Source: Manis javanica (lineage: Eukaryota; Chordata; Mammalia; Pholidota; Manidae). Taken from it: DNA of 64,000 bases. The position numbers were made by a program, and so were the translations under genes. Positions 1-30,700 of the stretch are shown in pieces. Location: contig NC_133158.1 in assembly GCF_040802235.1 (NCBI RefSeq), positions 162,227,401-162,291,400 on the forward strand, written 5' to 3'. Under the pieces are notes generated by a model. The model was given only the letters and a program-made list of their open reading frames with translations. It searched no databases and had not been told where the DNA came from. Every line of letters starts with the position of its first letter. Within the stretch, counting starts at the first letter, position 1.

Positions 1-2460
1 GTATAACTGTAATGTTAATATATAATCTCATATACAGTAATGTTAACTACGGTCATCATGTTGTACATTACATCCCTAGTACTTATTTTTCTTATAACTG
101 GAAGTTTGTACCTTTTGACCACCTTTATTCAGTTTCTCCTGTCCCTCTACCCACTTCTTCTGATAATGAAAATCTCTCTTTTTCAGTGAATTTTTTTTTC
201 CTACCTGTAAGTGAGATCATTCAATATTTGCCTTTCTAGCATAATGCCCTTAAGGCCCAGCCATTTTGTCATAAATGCAGGATGTCCTCCTTTTTATGGC
301 TAATATTCCATTGTACACATATAACACATCTTCTTTATCCATTCATCTGTCAATGGACACTTAGTTGTTTTCATGTCTTGGCTATTGTAAATAATGCTAA
401 CATGAACATGGGGGTGCAGTTATCGAATTGACATAGTGGTTTCATTTCCTTCAGATACAGTCACAGAAGTAGAATTACTGGATTGTATGGTAGTTATATT
501 TTTAATTTTTGAGGAAGCTCCATACTGTTTTCTGTAGTGGCTGTACCAGTTCACAATCCCAACAACAGTGCACAAGTGATACCTTTCTTCACTTCCTTAT
601 CAGCATTTATTATCCCTTGTCTTTTTGATGATAGCCATTCTAACAAATATGAGGTGATATCTCATTGTGGTTTTGATTTGCATTTCTCTAATGATTAATG
701 ATGTTAATTACCTTTTCATGTACCTATTGGCCATACATATATAGTCTGGAAAAATGTGTATTTAAGTACTCTGCCCATTTTTAAATTGAGTTTTTTTTTT
801 TTTTGCTGTTAGTTGTATGAGTTCTTTATTTATTTTGGATATTTGTCCCTTAACAGTTATATAGTTTGCAAATGTTTTTTCTCATAGTATATAGGTTGTC
901 CTTTTGGGGGGGGGGGTGCGGGTGGTGGTGCTTGTTTCTTTTGCTTTACAGCAGCTTTTTAGTTTGATGTAGTCCCGCTTGTTTATTTTTGCTTTTGTTG
1001 CTAGTGCTTTAAGTGCCATATCCAAAATATCATTGCCAAGACCCATTTAAAGGAGATTTTTTCCTATGTTTTCTTCTAGTTTTATTGCTTCTGGTTTTAA
1101 ATTTAAGTCTTAACTCCATTTCAAGTTTATTTTTGAGAGTGCTGTATTTTTGTGAGGGGTCTACTTTTATTCTTTTACATGTGAATATCCAATTTTCCTG
1201 GCACTGTTTAATGAAGATACTATCTTTTCTCTATTGAGTATTCTTGGCTCCCTTGTCAAATATTAGCTGTGTTTGCATGGATTTATTTCTGGGCTCTCAA
1301 TTCTGTCCCATCGGTCTATGTGTCTCTTTTTATGCCTGTACCATACCATTTTTATGACTGTAGTTTCATAAATTATAGCTTGAAATCAAGAACTGTGAGG
1401 ACTCCCAGTTTGTTCTTTGTCAGGATTGCCTTGTCTATTCAGGGTGTGTAATAATTCTATATAAATTGTAAGATTTTTTTTCTGTTTCTGAAAAAAATGC
1501 TATTGAAATCTTGATAGGAATTGCATTGAACCTATAGATGGCTTTGGATATTATGAACATTTGGACAATATTAGTTCTTTCAGTCCTTTCTGATAAAGAA
1601 GGATAAGAAAAGATCCAATAATGGTTACCTTTCCATTTATTTGTGTCTTCTTCAGATTCCTTTCATCAGTGTCTTGTAGTTTTTGTATAGAGATCTTTCA
1701 TCTCCTAAGTTAAATTTATTCCTAAGTATATTTTATTGTTTTTGATGCTGTTGTAAGATAATTTCTTGTTAGTGTATAGAAATGTTAGTGATTTTTGCAT
1801 GTTAATTTTACAGCATCTGAATTTGTGGATTAGATCTAATGGTTTTTTTTGGATGGAGTTTTTAGGATTTTTAGGTATAAATATTCAAATAGAGGCAATT
1901 TTACTTCTTCTTTTTCAGGTCTGATACCTTTCATTTTTTTCTTGCCTGATTGCTCTGACTAGTACTTCCAGAATTATGTTGAATAGGAGTGGTGAGAGTG
2001 GGTATCCTTGTTTTGTTCCTAAACTTAGAGGAAGGACTTTTGACCATTGAGTATGATGTTAGCTGTAGATTTGTTATATGTGGCCTTTATTATGTTGAGG
2101 TATGTTCCTTCTATATCTCATTTGTTTTTTGTCATCAACAGATATTGAATTTTGTCAAGTGCTTTTTCTGCATCTGTTGAAATAATGTAATTTTTTTCCT
2201 TCATTCTGTTAATGTGATGTATCACATCAATGTTCAGTGCATGTTGTGCTTATCTCATAAAATGAGTTTGGGAATAGTCCTTCCTGTTCAGTTTATTGGA
2301 AGAGTTTGGGAAATATTGGCATTAATTATTTTTTAAGTGTTTGGTAAATTCACCTGTAAAGTTGTGTGGTCCTGGGTATTTCTTCATTGGGATATTTATT
2401 ATTACTGGTTCAGTCCCTTTACTAGTAATTGGTCTGTTAAGATTTTCTGTATCTTCCTGA
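1..2460 (-). mobile_element. Old L1, minus strand, 3' portion (continues at 6666)
   Basis: T-rich on the + strand, with antisense L1 3' and ORF2 C-terminal sequence; the 3' end is probably just outside the window. Many stops. It breaks off near 2460 inside the ORF2 region and the same L1 sequence resumes after 6665, so it was split by a later insertion. Lies in MRPS22 intron 1, antisense to the gene. Confidence 0.85.
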
Positions 2461-2470
2461 TTCAGTCTTT

Positions 2471-5400
2471 TTTAAAACAAAATTTATTGAAACATAGTGA
2501 CATATATATCAGTTTTAGGTGTACAACATAGTGATTTGATATTTATATACATAACAGAATGCTCACCACAATAAGTGTAGTTACCATCTGTCACCATACA
2601 AAGTTATTACAGTATTACTGAATATTGCTATGCTGTAGTTTTCATCCCTGTGAATTATTTATTTTATAACTGGAAGTTTGTACCATTTAATCCCTTCCAT
2701 CTATTTTGCCTAAACCTTACCCCTCTCTCCTCTGGCAACCATCAGTTCCCTTTATTTGTGAGTCTGTTTCTGGGTTTTTGTTTGTTTGTTTTGTTTTCTA
2801 TTCCACATATAAGTGAAATCATATGATGTTTGTCTATCTCTGACTTATTTTACTTAGCATAATACTCTCTAGGTATCCATGTTGTCACAAATGGCAAGAT
2901 TTCATTATCTCTGATGGCTGAATAATATTCCATTGTTTATATATACCTAATCTTTATGTGTTCATCTATTGGTGGACACTTAGGTTGTGTCTGTAACTTG
3001 GCTATTATAAGTAGTGCTGCTATGAATATAGTGATGCATATATCTTTTCAAATTAGTGCTTTTGTTTTCTTCAGGTAAGTACCCAAAGGTAGAATTACTA
3101 AATCATATGGCATTTCATTTTTAATTTTTTGAGGAACTCCATACTGTTTTCCATAGTGGTTGCACCAGTTTACATTCTCACCAACAATGCATGAGAGTTC
3201 CCTTTTCTCCACATTCTTGTCAACACTTGTTATTTCTTATTTTTTTGATACTAGCCATTCTGACTGGTATGAACTGGTATTTCATTGTGATTTTGATTTG
3301 CATTTCTTTGTTTAGAGATGTTAAGCATCTTTTCATGTATGTTGGGCATCTGATTGTCTTTGGAAAATTGTTCAGGTCTTTGCCCATTTTTAAATTATAT
3401 ATATATATTTTTGGTGTTGGGTTGTATGAGTTTTTTATATATTATGGATTTTAACCCCTTACCAAATATGTCATTTGCCAATATATTCTCCCATTCAGTA
3501 GGGTGCCTTTTTGTTTTGTTGATAGTTTCTTTTACTGTGCAGGTGCTTTTTAGTTTGATGTAGTCCCATGAGATTATTTTTGTGTATGGTGTAGGAAAGT
3601 GGTCCAGTTTCATTCTTTCATATGTGGCTGTCCAGTTTTCCCAACACCATTTATTGAAGAGAGACTCTTTTCCTCATTGTATAGTCTTGCCTCCTTTGTC
3701 ATATGTTAATGACCATGTAAGTGTGGGTTTATTTCTAGACTCTTCTTTTCCCTTGATGTATGAATCTGCTTTTGTGCCACTACCATACTGTTTTGGTTAT
3801 AGTTTTGTTAGTATAGTTTGAAATCAGAAGTGTGGTATCTCTAACTTTGTTCGGTAGATTGCTTTGTTTATCCAGGATCTTTTGTGCAAAGTTCTATACA
3901 AGTTTTAGGATTATTTTTTCTGTAAAAAATGGCATTGGTATTTTGATAGGGATTGCACTGAATCTGTAGATTGGTTTGGAAAGTATGGACATCTTAATAG
4001 TATTAATTCTTCCAGTACATAAGCATGATGTATCTTTATCTTTCAGTTTGTTTCATCAATGTCTTACAGTTTTCAGAAAACAACTTTTCTTTCGCTTCCT
4101 TGATTAAACTTATTCTTGGATATTTTTTTATTTTTGATGCAATTATAAGTGGGATAGTTTTCTTAATTTTTCTTGCTGCTAGTTTGTTATTAGTGTGATA
4201 GAAATGCAGCATATTTCTGTATATGATTTTGTATCCTGCAACTTTACTGAATCCACTTTTTAGTTCTGGTAGTTTTTTAGTGTAGTCTTTAGTGTATATT
4301 CTGTATAGTATTTTGTCATCTGCAAATAATGACAATATTGAGTATGATGCTAGCTGTGGGTTTATCATATATGACCTTTATTGTGTTGAGGTATGTTCCT
4401 TCTATACTTGTTGAGAGTATGGATGTCCAGTTTTGTCAGATTTGCATCTATTGAGATGTTCATATGAGTTTTATCCTTTTGTTAATGTGGTGTATCATGT
4501 TGAACCATTCTTGTGTCCCTGGAATAATTCTCACTTAATTGTGGTGAATGATCCTTTTAATGATTTTTTTAGATTGGTGTGCTAATATTTTGTTGAGGAT
4601 TTTTGCATCCATGTTCACTGAGGATATTGTTCTGTAATTTTCTTTTTTTGTAGTGTCTTTGGTTTTGGTATCAGGGTAATGCTGGTTTGCAACTTTTGAG
4701 AATCATTTGGAAGCATTTCTTCCTTTTGGAATAGCTTGACAGGGATAGGAGTTAACTCATCTTTAAATATTTGGTAGAATTCACCTGTGAAAGCCATTTA
4801 GTTCTTCTCTTTTATTTGTTGGGATTATCTTGATTACTGACTCAGTTTTGTTATTGGTAATGGCCCTGTTAAGATTTTTTTATTCCTTATTCAGTATTGG
4901 AAGATTGTATTTTTCTAGAAATTTATCCATTTTGTTGGCATGCAATTTTTTGTAATAATGTCTTACAATCTTTTGTATTTCTGTGGTATCTGTTGTAATT
5001 TTTGTTTCATTTCTGATTTTGTTTGAGTGCTGTTTTTTTCTTGATGAGTGTGGCTAAAGGTTTATTGATTTTATGTTTTCAAGGAAACAGCTCTTAGTTT
5101 CATTGATCTTTTCTATTTTTCTTTTTCTTTTTTGGTCTTTATTTCATTCATTTCTACTCTTCCTTCTGCTAACTTTGGGATTTGTTCTTCACTTTCTAGT
5201 TTCTGTAGGTGTAAGGGTAGACTGCTTATTTGGGCCTTTTCTTGTTTCTTGAGGTAGACATACATTGCTATAAACTTACTGCTTAGAATTGCTTTTGCTG
5301 TGTCCCAAAGGATTTGAACTGTTTCTGTTTTCATGTGTCTCCAGGTATGTTTTGATTTCCTCTTTGATTTCTGCATCGACCCTGTGGCTTTCTAGTAGCA

Positions 5401-6655
5401 TGTTGTTTGGCCTCCATGTGTTTGTTTTCCATTTTTTTTCCTTCTAGCTTCATATCTCTGTAGTTGGCAAAGATGGTTGATAGGAATTCAGTCTTTTACT
5501 GAATTTATTGAGACTTGTTTTGTGGCTTAACAGTTATCTATCTTAGAGAATGTTCCATGTGCAGTTGAAAAGAATGTGTATTCTGCTGTTTTAGGATATA
5601 ATGTTCTGCATATATCTGTTAAGTCCATCTTCCTAATACTTTATTCAATGCCACTTGTTTCCTTACTGGTTTTCTGTCTGGATGATCTGTCCATTGCTGT
5701 TAAGTGGTGTGTTAAAATCCCCTATTATTATTTTATACTGTCTATGTCTTTTTTTATATCTGTCAATATTTGTTTTATATATTTAGGTGCTATGTTGGGG
5801 GTGTATTTACAATTGTTAGATCCTCTTGAGGGATTGATTCCTTTATTGTTTTGTAATGCCATTCTTTATCTCTTGTTATAGTCCTTGTTTTGAAGTCTGT
5901 TTTGTCTAAGTATTCCTATACTAGTTTGTTTTTTTCTCTTCTGTTTGCATGGAGTATCTTTTTCTATCCCTTCTCATTTAGTCTGTGTGTGTCTTTAGGT
6001 CTGAAGTGAGTCTCTTGTAGGCATACAGCTTAATCTTGTTTTTTAATTGATCTAGTCACCTTGTGTCTTTTGATTGAAGCATTTAATCTGTTTACATTTA
6101 AAGTAATTATTACTAGGGATGTGTTTATTGTTATTTTGTTCATTGTTTTCTGGTTGTTTTTGTAGTTCTTAGTTCTTTCTCTTGCTTTCTTGTGATCTGA
6201 TGACTTTCTTTAGCGTTAGGCTTTGATTCCTTTCTTTAATTTTTGTGTTTTTATTATGTTCGGTTTGTGGTAACCTGAGGTTTCTATATAGTATCCTACA
6301 TGTATGTACAGTCTGTATGAGATTGTTGGTTGTTTAAGTTCAAATACATTCAAAAAGCACTCCTCTTTTTATTATTTTCCCTTCCATGTTTTATGTATAT
6401 GATGTCCTATTTTATAACTTTTAATTTTGCGTGTCCCTTGACTCATTTTTGTGTACTTAATTGACTTTACTACCTCTGTCTTTTGAATTTCATACTAGCA
6501 TTATAAGTGATTGATTCACCTTTACTGTGTGTTTGGTTTTCCAGTGGAATTTTTTTCCTTTCATAATTTTCTTCTAGTTATGGTGTTTTCTGCTTAAAGA
6601 AGTCCCTTTAACATTTCTTGTAAGGCCAGCTTAATGATGATTAAATTTCTTCTTG
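2471..6655 (-). mobile_element. Younger 5'-truncated L1 inserted in an older L1
   Basis: Starts with an L1 3' end (A-rich on minus) and runs to the ORF1/ORF2 boundary region. ORF2 pieces are recognisable on minus: the RT motif FADDKILY with FSKVAGYKI (about 4036-4368) and AIL...IAMYVYLKKQEKAQI (5113-5376). Frames are broken throughout. Flanked by an imperfect repeat ttcagtcttt (2461-2470) and ttcagttttg (6656-6665), a likely target-site duplication. Confidence 0.8.
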
Positions 6656-6665
6656 TTCAGTTTTG

Positions 6666-6905
6666 GTTGGTCTTATGCTTCTAAGAATTTTTTCATTTCT
6701 GCCAGGCTATCCAGTTTGTTGACATATAGTTGTTCATAGAAGCCTGTTGTGATCCTTTGTATTTTTGTGATATCAGTTGTAATGTCTCCTATTTCATTTG
6801 TAATTTTGTTGGTTTGGATCTTTTCTCTTTTCATTAGTCTGGCTAAATGTCAATTTTGTCTTTTCAAAGAACCAATTCTTAAGTTTTATTAACACTTTCC
6901 TGTCA
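6666..6905 (-). mobile_element. Continuation of the old L1
   Basis: Antisense L1 ORF2 sequence that picks up where the 1-2460 copy stops. Ends near 6905, where an unrelated old repeat begins. Confidence 0.7.
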
Positions 6906-23894
<16,989 letters not shown>

Positions 23895-23935
23895 AAATAC
23901 TTTCTAAATAAATTTCATTTTACTAAGTTTTTAAC
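23895..23935 (+). terminator. MRPS22: MRPS22 3' UTR with poly(A) signal
   Basis: A canonical AATAAA lies at 23907-23912, only 13 nt after the stop, so the 3' UTR is probably about 30-40 nt. The cleavage position is inferred. Confidence 0.8.
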
Positions 23936-24379
23936 TAGCTTACTAGCTTTCTCTGTTAATACTTAGCTGAATGTTTAAAGATGTCAAAATTAAAAGGTAC
24001 TAATTTGGAGTTCCCTATAAATTTTAATTCTAAATAATGCCTCTAACAGAAATACAAAGAACAACCTGTTACTCACCTCCCTCACTTTCCTAGGCTACAA
24101 GGAGATGACAGAAGTATATCTGAGTGCCTGGTTATGAATTTCTGTGGTCAGACAAGTGCAGTGTAAAAAAAAAAAATCTGGTTACCAAACAGGCCAATAG
24201 GTAATTTACACAGAGCCTAGCTTAAGTTTCAGAATCTGACTCCAGAAATGGTATCTGTTAGACATAATCAGGGCAAGGCCTAAGAAGCCAACCTACACAG
24301 ACTGAGGGAAATGGGATCAAGAGAAAGGGTTTAGAGAATATAGGCTGATCCCTAGGTAAGGTGTAGTTTTGGCTCAGCC
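23936..24379. other. Intergenic spacer between converging MRPS22 and COPB2
   Basis: About 450 nt between the inferred poly(A) ends. I recognise no gene or repeat in it apart from a run of about 12 A near 24163. Confidence 0.6.
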
Positions 24380-24701
24380 TTTTGAAACTAGGAGCCTATT
24401 TTTATTATCAGAAAGAAAACTCTGAAGTGTCTTCATTAATTCAAAAGATTTTATGAGATATGGTCTAATAACGGTATGAAAAAAACCAAAAGCCCACATC
24501 TGTTTTAGTAAACAAGGAAACAGTGACTTAAATGCTACACAAACTCCTCCTAAGATGAGGAGGGTGTTAAAACTCCTAGTGAGCTGGCATTTACATATAA
24601 AATAACTAGCACTTTTCTTAGAGTCCAATGTACTGTGCTCAGGATGATGATCAATACCTGTCCACAGTAATGATTTGCTTAGTTGGATACATGGGAAACA
24701 C
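24380..24701 (-). terminator. COPB2: COPB2 3' UTR with poly(A) signal
   Basis: Downstream of the stop, the minus strand has AATAAA at 24401-24406, which implies cleavage near 24380 and a 3' UTR of about 320 nt. No earlier canonical hexamer was seen between the stop and this one; the exact end is inferred. Confidence 0.7.
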
Positions 24702-24797
24702 TCAGTCATCTAAAATATCTTCATCTAGGTTGATATCTGTTGTGTCAATATCTTCTAGTTCCAAATTATCCAAATCAACTTCCAGTTCAAGTAAACT
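24702..24797 (-). CDS. COPB2: COPB2 exon 22 (residues 876-906, stop)
   Basis: [20 protein letters not shown] to LDEDILDD and a TGA at 24704-24702. This is the strongly acidic C-terminus typical of beta-prime-COP. Confidence 0.98.
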   Translation of the reverse strand, partial: SLLELEVDLDNLELEDIDTTDINLDEDILDD

Positions 24798-27700
24798 CTG
24801 CAAAGGAAAGGAAAGAGGGTGAATTACATAATACCGTGTTAAAGAAAAGTTATTGCTGATTCATGATCCAAAGGGAACCAAAACAGTCAAAAAGGGCATC
24901 TTTCCATTTCAGAGCCCTGGCTCTGTAAGTGATATATCACTTAAAAGTACAGGGGCCTACACAACCAGCAGACATTCATGGGAAGGCAGGGGTGATGCTG
25001 AGGTTCCAACAGGAAGTGTGGGCATGACATTTGTACCTTTTCTTCTTTGTTGGCTGTGTGGGAGGCCATGATAAGTTGATAAGCAGAATCAGGTTTCTCA
25101 TCAAGTTCCTGAAAGCACAGAGATACATATAAAGACAACTTCATTCAGGAATTCTGAAGTTTTCTCCCAACGGAAGGTAGATAAGGATTTGAAGTAGGAA
25201 ATGGTACTTAAAATGAACAAATCTTAACCACATTATCTCATGTAGTTTTCTACTGACCTGCTGAGCTGCAGATCTTGAGGGCTGGAAGCCTTTTGCCTCT
25301 TCCATAACATTTCTTTCTTCATTTGGCTATCAGAAGAAAGCAATGATGAAATGAAATATTCCAGTAATAATTCATCTATGAGCTTGGTATTAGTTCTTAA
25401 TCCAACAATAACATAAATAGCGCAATCCAAAACCGGCATGGATGTACTTCCACCCTGCAGTCACCCTAAGACCTGGCGCCCTGGCTGCTCACCGTGACAA
25501 GTGGGTATTGTTTGGCTGGCCACAGGTCAGCATGTGTCTCCTTCACCCATTCTTCCACAACAAAGGCTTCTTTTAATCCAGGGAAAAGGTTTTCATACTC
25601 TGTTGGATCAGCAAGGGACTCTGCTGCTTTCTGATTGACTTTTGAGAGATTTTCTCTCCAGAGTTTCACCACCCTATATAGATACCATGGAACCAAAGGG
25701 AAACTGAATGAGACTGAATCTGTTTTTATCTGAAATACTTGTTCTTAAAATGAAAAGTCTGTACCTAGAAACCTGACTGGGTAAGTAAGTCCGGGCCAGG
25801 AAAGCAGCTTCTGGCAGTCGCCCAGTCCTAATCAAGAGCTCCAGGCAAGCATCAAGCCTACAGATGAAAAAGGAGAGACATACTGTTACCCAGAATAAAC
25901 ACTGTAATAATGTCTCCTAACACATTAAACAAATGTGGATTCAGTGTGGCAAAGTCAGCATTCTCTCCCCAATACCCACACAAACACCTCATTTCTGTCA
26001 CTGAGCCATTAACGTCATCACCAGTGTGTTACGTTATCAGTGGACTCCAGTTGTGCGAGGGTAAGACAGCTTTGTGGCCATTTACAATCTCTTCAACTTG
26101 TTTTAACAACTCCGAATCTAAATGGGCTTTTCCAGACAAGTTAAGGCACACTTTCAAGGCATCAGGAGAAATGGGCACAGAAACTCAGTTTCACAAGTGG
26201 GAATATAAAGGACTGATTCCAACATGGGCTATGCTGGACAAAGTGCTTTCCAGTGAGAAAATACCCAAATGTCTATTTCTTATTTTAAGTTTTTTCTAAG
26301 TTGGGTAAAGTGGATAATGTATTTTAGAATTCAAAAACTTGGTATTTTACAAAGATAATATAGTACATATACATTATCTAATATCCTTAGCATCAAGTAA
26401 GTCAAAGATTGATATTGTGCATTAACACATTAATATTAAATGCAATGGAAACAAGTGGCATAAAAGCAATTAATAGTAGTTCAGAGTTAAGGTCTGGTTT
26501 TGCCATCAAATAAGTCATAAACACTATTTCCAGAGTATTTTGGGGTTTTAAAATTATGGATGGGGAATAGTGGACCTCTTCTTACAGGTATATCAAATTT
26601 TACATATTTTATAAATATATATGTTGAGGTACACATTCAAAGTTTACATAATAAAATGGGAGTTTTAAAGTTAGTGTGTAGGGCAAGATTAATGAATATG
26701 TTTTATTTCATAATGTAAATTAATTTAGGTTGAAATTATTTGATTTGCATTAATTGCTAGACTTTAAGAGATATATGACATTTTTATGCTTTACATTTAA
26801 TCTCAGTCTAAAAGTAACTGGCATCCTCATCCCCTTTATTCTTTCCATGGACAGGTCAGATTTTACCTAATTTGGGTAAAATCACCAGCGATTCAGATAC
26901 CAACTGGAACAGCACAAAAGCTTCCTGCCATCATAAAATAAAATGTCTCAGTCAATGGAAGGGCTTTTGATAAAGAAAGGGATTTAACAATTCTCCCAAT
27001 CAAACCTCCTTGAAACACCTCACTCTGCTCAAACACTGACCCAGTGTGCTAATAGCATCCCTTGCTGAAGGTGAGTTCTGCCAGGGTAGAACTATGAGTG
27101 GCCCCCTAGTACCAGCATTTGGCCAGGTCTTAGTTCTCTCTCCAGGATTCACTGTTTCCTCTCCAAAACCACCCTAAAAGTCAATGCCGAAACGAGTGCT
27201 TTCAATTACTATGCCTACCTCTTTTAGGTCTTGGATAAATACTTACTTGCCCTGTAAAAAGTAGCTCATGAAGGCCACGTTATTCTTGCCATCTCTCTCT
27301 GCTCCCTCTGCTAGTTTGTTCACCATACTAGCATTTCCAGAAGCGGTGGCCAGAAGCAACAGACCGCCGTAGTCCTGGGCGTGGTGCAGGCACTCCTGCG
27401 CGAGGCCGAACTGACATTTACTGATGGCAAGTTCGGCAAGTTGTTTCCATTTCTGTTCTGACTGTAAAAAAGAGTTTCTGAGTTAAAATACCTTTGAAAA
27501 TAAACATCTGAATAAACAGCACCAACACTGTTCTGTTACCTTGAGAATTACTATGATGACAGTGAGAGTTTATACATGTACTGAGCTATGCTTGTTAAGC
27601 TGGTTCATTCAAAATAAAAATGGAATGACAAAATATATAAAAAGGAATGGAAATCACTCACATATACAAAATTAATTCAAACACAAATCTATTTTAATGA

Positions 27701-30700
27701 TGCATGAATAATCACCAACCATTATATTTATTTTATAATTACAAAGTGAAACTACAAGGTTTTTAACTGGAGTTTTATGGTAATTAGATTGTAATTATTT
27801 TAATGAGTTATTTAAAACCATTTTTTGAAAGTAGAAAATTGTTATGCTCTTAAATATTCAACAAAAATGTGTTAATCTGTAGCCTCTCAGAAATCAAAAG
27901 CTGCACATTTAGATGATCTTGACAAAGCTAAAATGTATGTGTTACATCTGAAATGAATTTATCAGTAAACACTAGACTTAAACCACAACTGGGAGCCCTC
28001 AATCTACAACGGTCCATAAAAATATCATTAAGTTTTATCAAAATATCAGAACCCTTCTTTAAAGCCAATATGTTTTTCATGAGTTTGGATATTGGCATAG
28101 TATTGCAATGTCTGCACTCTAGATAGATCTAGATCTTACATCTAGTATATAGATCTAGCTACTTAATCTAGTATCTTACATCTTTCCTTCTCTTCCAAAA
28201 CATCATGAGATCATCTGTAAGATGAAGATATTTTTTTCTTAAATTAGAATACTAGTATCCCCACTATAATCCATTTAATATATGCAAAAATTAACAGCAG
28301 AAGACCAGAGAGGCAATAGCCTCACCAAAATGTGTCACTAACTTGCATTTCAGAAAACTTTAATGACACAACTTATACTTAACACACAGAAGTACCTACT
28401 CGGCTTTCCATCAGACATAAATTATGAGTTAGTATGTACCTCTGCTTCCACTGCTAATTGGTATGCAATTTTTAGTTCTCCAAGCTGAAGTGCAAGTTCA
28501 AAGCGATGCTCAGGATCTGTGGATACTGTAAGAGCTTGCTGCTTAAAGCCCTAAACAGATACAAAACATATATATGCATATGAAAACATAGGTAGCCTGT
28601 GTGTGTGCATATATACACACATATATTTAGTGCACACACAAATAGCAAATCATCCATTTCCCTCTCAAACTAAAGATATCCTACTGACACAGAAACTCCA
28701 TGAAAATCAAACAAAAGTAACATTACAAAATATTCTTTAATGAGAAGACAGAAAAACTAAGGAATCATTAAACTGATAACAAACCCAGCAGACAAAATCC
28801 TGTCCCACAGTGCCTATTGTTTTCTATCCACTGGTAGTTGACTAATGCTAGATAGCTCATGTAAAACAAAAAATGTAAAAGTAAACTGAAATGTCAAAAA
28901 GAAAAGGATTATAAAAAGTTGACTGAACAATGCAATTTCAAAAAAAAAAAGAAAGGCACTGTGGTGTAGACCTAATTGTTCACAATCTACTCACCAATCA
29001 GGGCCTTAGAGATCTCATCTAGTCCCTCAAAGAAAAGGCAGTTCAATGTAAAACCCCCAATGTTCTCTAATTGGTAGGTCACTTAGCAAACATTTTGCTT
29101 TTAAGCCCTGACTCTGAGTATCATTACCTATGCCTTTATTATTAGTCTCATGTCCAGTTTACTCAAGTATTCCAGAGGGCAGAAGTCTAAAATTGCCTTC
29201 CCATGCTCCACTGAGTCATCAGAAATAGGCTTATAAACCAACTATTATAATTACTAAATTAGCTTCTCCCTTGAGACAAAAGTACTAAGGGGTTTGCCCT
29301 ATGGGCAAGCTCTTCAGTTCAAGGGCAGTGGTATGTGACACAAAGCTCAGACTTCAGAAGACTTCATCAGCCTGAAGAAGAACGGCCAGTTTTGGTGTAG
29401 TCAGAATGGAGAAGCTAGACAGCTTTCTGAATTCTGTATGGCTGTATCTTCAGGATGGCAGTATCACTGCATTTACAATGTTTAACTTCCCAGACTATAC
29501 AAGTTTCCCCTTCCTGAATTCATTCATGAGTATGATGTAAACAAGGCATTCTGAATATTCTGTGTTACTCCTTTTCTTCCCTAGCACAGATAAACACAAT
29601 ATACAATCCAGGTTTGGAAGATGGAAGATCTATAGATTTTAGTCAGATTTAAGCAGGGGCAAAGCAGTTGAAATTAAGTGGACTAAATATACTTTTTCCT
29701 CCTCAAATTTCCACTGAAATGCTGCTAAATGATTCTTTTTTAAGGGCACAAACTCCCAAGGACACACAGAAAGGCAGAGGAGACATCAGTAACAAAATCT
29801 AGAAAGCTGGTAGAGACAGAGTATAAACATTGAGTAAAAACACTAATAAAAACGAATCCTAAATCAGAAGTGAAGACAACATAGAAACGTGATTCACACA
29901 TCAGAAATTTCCAGTAGCATCGTCTCAATAAGGGTAGTGCTAAAACAAAGCTGCCTATAAGTTTATATAAGAGGCAGTAGGATACCACAGAGGTTTCCTC
30001 TCCCCTCCCCAATCCCACCTCTCAACACAAAAGACAGGAGGTTTATTCTTTGGAGAAGGTAAACTAGAGGGTCTCCAGTTTGAGGGATATCCTGCATATT
30101 TGGAAGGTGTACTGAGTGTCAAAAGGAAAATGAGATTATGAAAATGTATATTATGAGGTGAAATGAAATACTAAATACTGAGACACCAAACCGTTTTATA
30201 CTCAGCCCCCAGAATGATGGTTATCAGGGAGCTTCTCTGTTAAACTTTAACAAACCGAAGGGATAAGACTTAAAAAATACTAAAATGTCAACTCCCTGAG
30301 GGCTACAATGTTAAGTGCTCATTATAACTCATCAGATGTCTATACTGACACTTAGGTTCCTCAAGTGGCCCAGCCACATCACATACAGTGAAGTCCATGC
30401 CCAACAAGCCCAACCACAAGTTCAGACCTTTTGATCTGCTTCTGAGACCTCCACTCTTAAACAAGAAACCAAGGATCATCAGACACTTAAATAAAACCTC
30501 AAACAAAAGACAGAGATCAGAATTAGTAACAGCAACCTGAAGGAAGCACACCATGTGGGACTAAATAAAACTTAAAAACTATCATTCATAACCTGAGAGA
30601 AATAAGTTTTCATCCATAAATAAGAACATTTTAAAAGCCCAAGAATAACAAAATTAGACAAGTATACAAAGTCCAACATTTGATTAACAGTTCCACAAAT

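Noticed and set aside
4036-5376. Minus-strand ORFs of 87-110 codons
   Set aside because: These are broken pieces of L1 ORF2 (reverse transcriptase region), reported as part of the L1.
28110-28165. AGATCTAG-rich direct repeats as a CRISPR-like or regulatory array
   Set aside because: Short imperfect tandem sequence in an intron; no regular repeat-spacer structure, and this is a mammalian genome.
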